From Betaproteobacteria bacterium (lineage in GTDB: Bacteria; Pseudomonadota; Gammaproteobacteria; Burkholderiales; SG8-39), in contig SCUH01000075.1 of NCBI GenBank assembly GCA_004298295.1, forward strand, positions 1-7,612: a stretch of 7,612 nucleotides of DNA. The letters run 5' to 3'. Under the pieces are notes generated by a model. The model saw only the letters and a program-made list of their open reading frames with translations. It was not told the origin of the DNA and searched no databases. Shown here piece by piece: positions 6,656 to 7,612 of this stretch. Both the position numbers and the translations under genes were made by a program. Within the stretch, counting starts at the first letter, position 1. The number at the start of each line of letters is the position of its first letter.

Positions 6656-7612
6656 ATGCCCTGCATTCTCGCGCTCGATCAGGGAACGACCAGTTCGCGC
6701 GCCATCGTTTTCGACCAGGATGGCGTTGCGCTCGCCACGGCACAGCGCGAATTCCGCCAGCTCTACCCGCAGCCGGGCTGGGTCGAGCATGACGCGCAGG
6801 AAATCTGGCTCACCCAGCGCAACGTGGCGCGCGAAGCGATCGACAAGGCCGGCATCGGCGCCGAGGCGCTGCGCGCCGTCGGCATCGCCAATCAGCGCGA
6901 GACGGTCGTGCTCTGGGACCGGCAGACGGGCGAGCCGCTTTACAACGCGATCGTGTGGCAGGACCGGCGCACGGCGCCGGCCTGCGCCGACCTGCGTGCC
7001 GCGGGTGCCGCGGATACGGTCCGGGCCAAGACCGGCCTCGTCATCGACCCCTATTTCTCGGCCACCAAGATCGCGTGGCTGCTCGACCACCTGCCGGGGG
7101 CGCGCGCGCGCGCCGAGCGCGGCGAGCTCGCCTTCGGCACGATCGACAGCTGGCTGGTGTGGCAGCTGTCGCAGAGCCGCACGCACGTCACGGATCCGTC
7201 GAACGCCTCGCGCACCATGCTGTTCAACATCCACACCGGCGATTGGGATGACGAGCTGCTCGGCCTGCTGCGCGTGCCGCGCGCGATTCTGCCCGAGGTA
7301 TTCCCGTCGGCGCATGCCTTCGGCATGGTGGCGCCGGACATTCTCGGCAGCGCGGTGCCGATCGCCGGCATCGCCGGCGACCAGCAGGCGGCGCTCTTCG
7401 GCCAGGCCTGCCACCGCCCCGGCATGGCGAAAAACACCTATGGCACCGGCTGCTTCATGCTGATGCACACCGGCGATCGCGCGGTGGCCTCCGCCAACGG
7501 GCTGATCACCAGCGCGGCGGCGCAGCTCGGCCGCGCGCGCGACGCGCGCGATGCCGAAAAGGAATACGTGCTCGAAGGCAGCGTGTTCGTCGGCGGCGCG
7601 GTGGTGCAATGG
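6656..7612 (+). CDS. glpK: Glycerol kinase, 5' part (3' end outside window)
   Basis: 319 residues are seen of a family length near 500; the frame is open to the right edge. GlpK phosphorylates glycerol to sn-glycerol 3-phosphate with ATP in the cytoplasm. Motifs include the phosphate-binding ALDQGTTSSRAIVFD (6-20), PGWVEHD (40-46), NQRET with R81-E82, W101 and Y133 for glycerol binding, ASRTMLFNIHTGDWD (184-198), GIAGDQQAALFGQ with the catalytic base D242 (E. coli D245) and KNTYGTGCFMLMHTG (259-273). The E. coli fructose-1,6-bisphosphate loop residue R236 is replaced by alanine (A233). A loop near 287-303 is about 7 residues longer than in E. coli and contains ARDARD. The ATG at 6656 gives the normal N-terminus, yet no Shine-Dalgarno precedes it. 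Glycerol facilitator and dehydrogenase genes are not in view. Confidence 0.5.
   Translation, partial: MPCILALDQGTTSSRAIVFDQDGVALATAQREFRQLYPQPGWVEHDAQEIWLTQRNVAREAIDKAGIGAEALRAVGIANQRETVVLWDRQTGEPLYNAIVWQDRRTAPACADLRAAGAADTVRAKTGLVIDPYFSATKIAWLLDHLPGARARAERGELAFGTIDSWLVWQLSQSRTHVTDPSNASRTMLFNIHTGDWDDELLGLLRVPRAILPEVFPSAHAFGMVAPDILGSAVPIAGIAGDQQAALFGQACHRPGMAKNTYGTGCFMLMHTGDRAVASANGLITSAAAQLGRARDARDAEKEYVLEGSVFVGGAVVQW

Noticed and set aside
5812..6792. A 326-codon plus-strand open frame running through sucC and into glpK
   Set aside because: It crosses the divergent promoter region and both real genes and has no family signature; it is a shadow.
6644..7609. A 321-codon minus-strand open frame opposite glpK
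   Set aside because: The plus strand encodes unmistakable glycerol kinase motifs throughout; the antisense frame shows no recognisable domain.

Overview
The window is GC-rich chromosomal DNA, roughly two thirds G+C by eye, and is packed with housekeeping-type genes. The SucC and SucD sequences look most like those of Betaproteobacteria, and the codon use (strong G/C third positions, long open antisense shadow frames) fits. That assignment is from memory of family sequences, not from a search. I see no mobile elements, tRNAs, rRNAs, CRISPR repeats or phage genes. The largest gap between genes is 100 bases.

Layout, left to right. (1) On the plus strand, the 3' part of a large gene fuses a fatty acyl-AMP ligase-type adenylating enzyme to a PlsC-type glycerolipid acyltransferase; its 5' end lies outside the window. 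(2) Converging on it and overlapping its last 18 bases is a small four-helix MAPEG membrane protein gene on the minus strand. (3) Upstream of that on the minus strand come a membrane/spermidine-synthase-like fusion gene, then sucD and sucC, the two subunits of succinyl-CoA synthetase. In transcription order sucC, sucD, the fusion and the MAPEG gene are tightly spaced (4-base overlap, about 22 bases, 43 bases), so they could form one four-gene transcript. (4) Divergent from sucC across 100 bases is the 5' part of glpK (glycerol kinase), which runs off the right edge.

The genes combine central carbon metabolism (TCA-cycle substrate-level phosphorylation, glycerol entry) with lipid-related functions (acyl activation plus acyl transfer; MAPEG). 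The glycerol phosphate made by GlpK is the backbone used upstream of PlsC-type enzymes, but nothing in the sequence shows a dedicated pathway linking the two ends of the window.

The most unusual points are a 42-residue lysine/proline/alanine tail on SucC, partly built from a 24-base tandem duplication and ending in the sucD ribosome binding site, and the sucC/glpK divergent control region. There, two extended -10 elements form an inverted repeat and each occupies the other's -35 position. The glpK start has no Shine-Dalgarno sequence, which suggests a leaderless glpK message.
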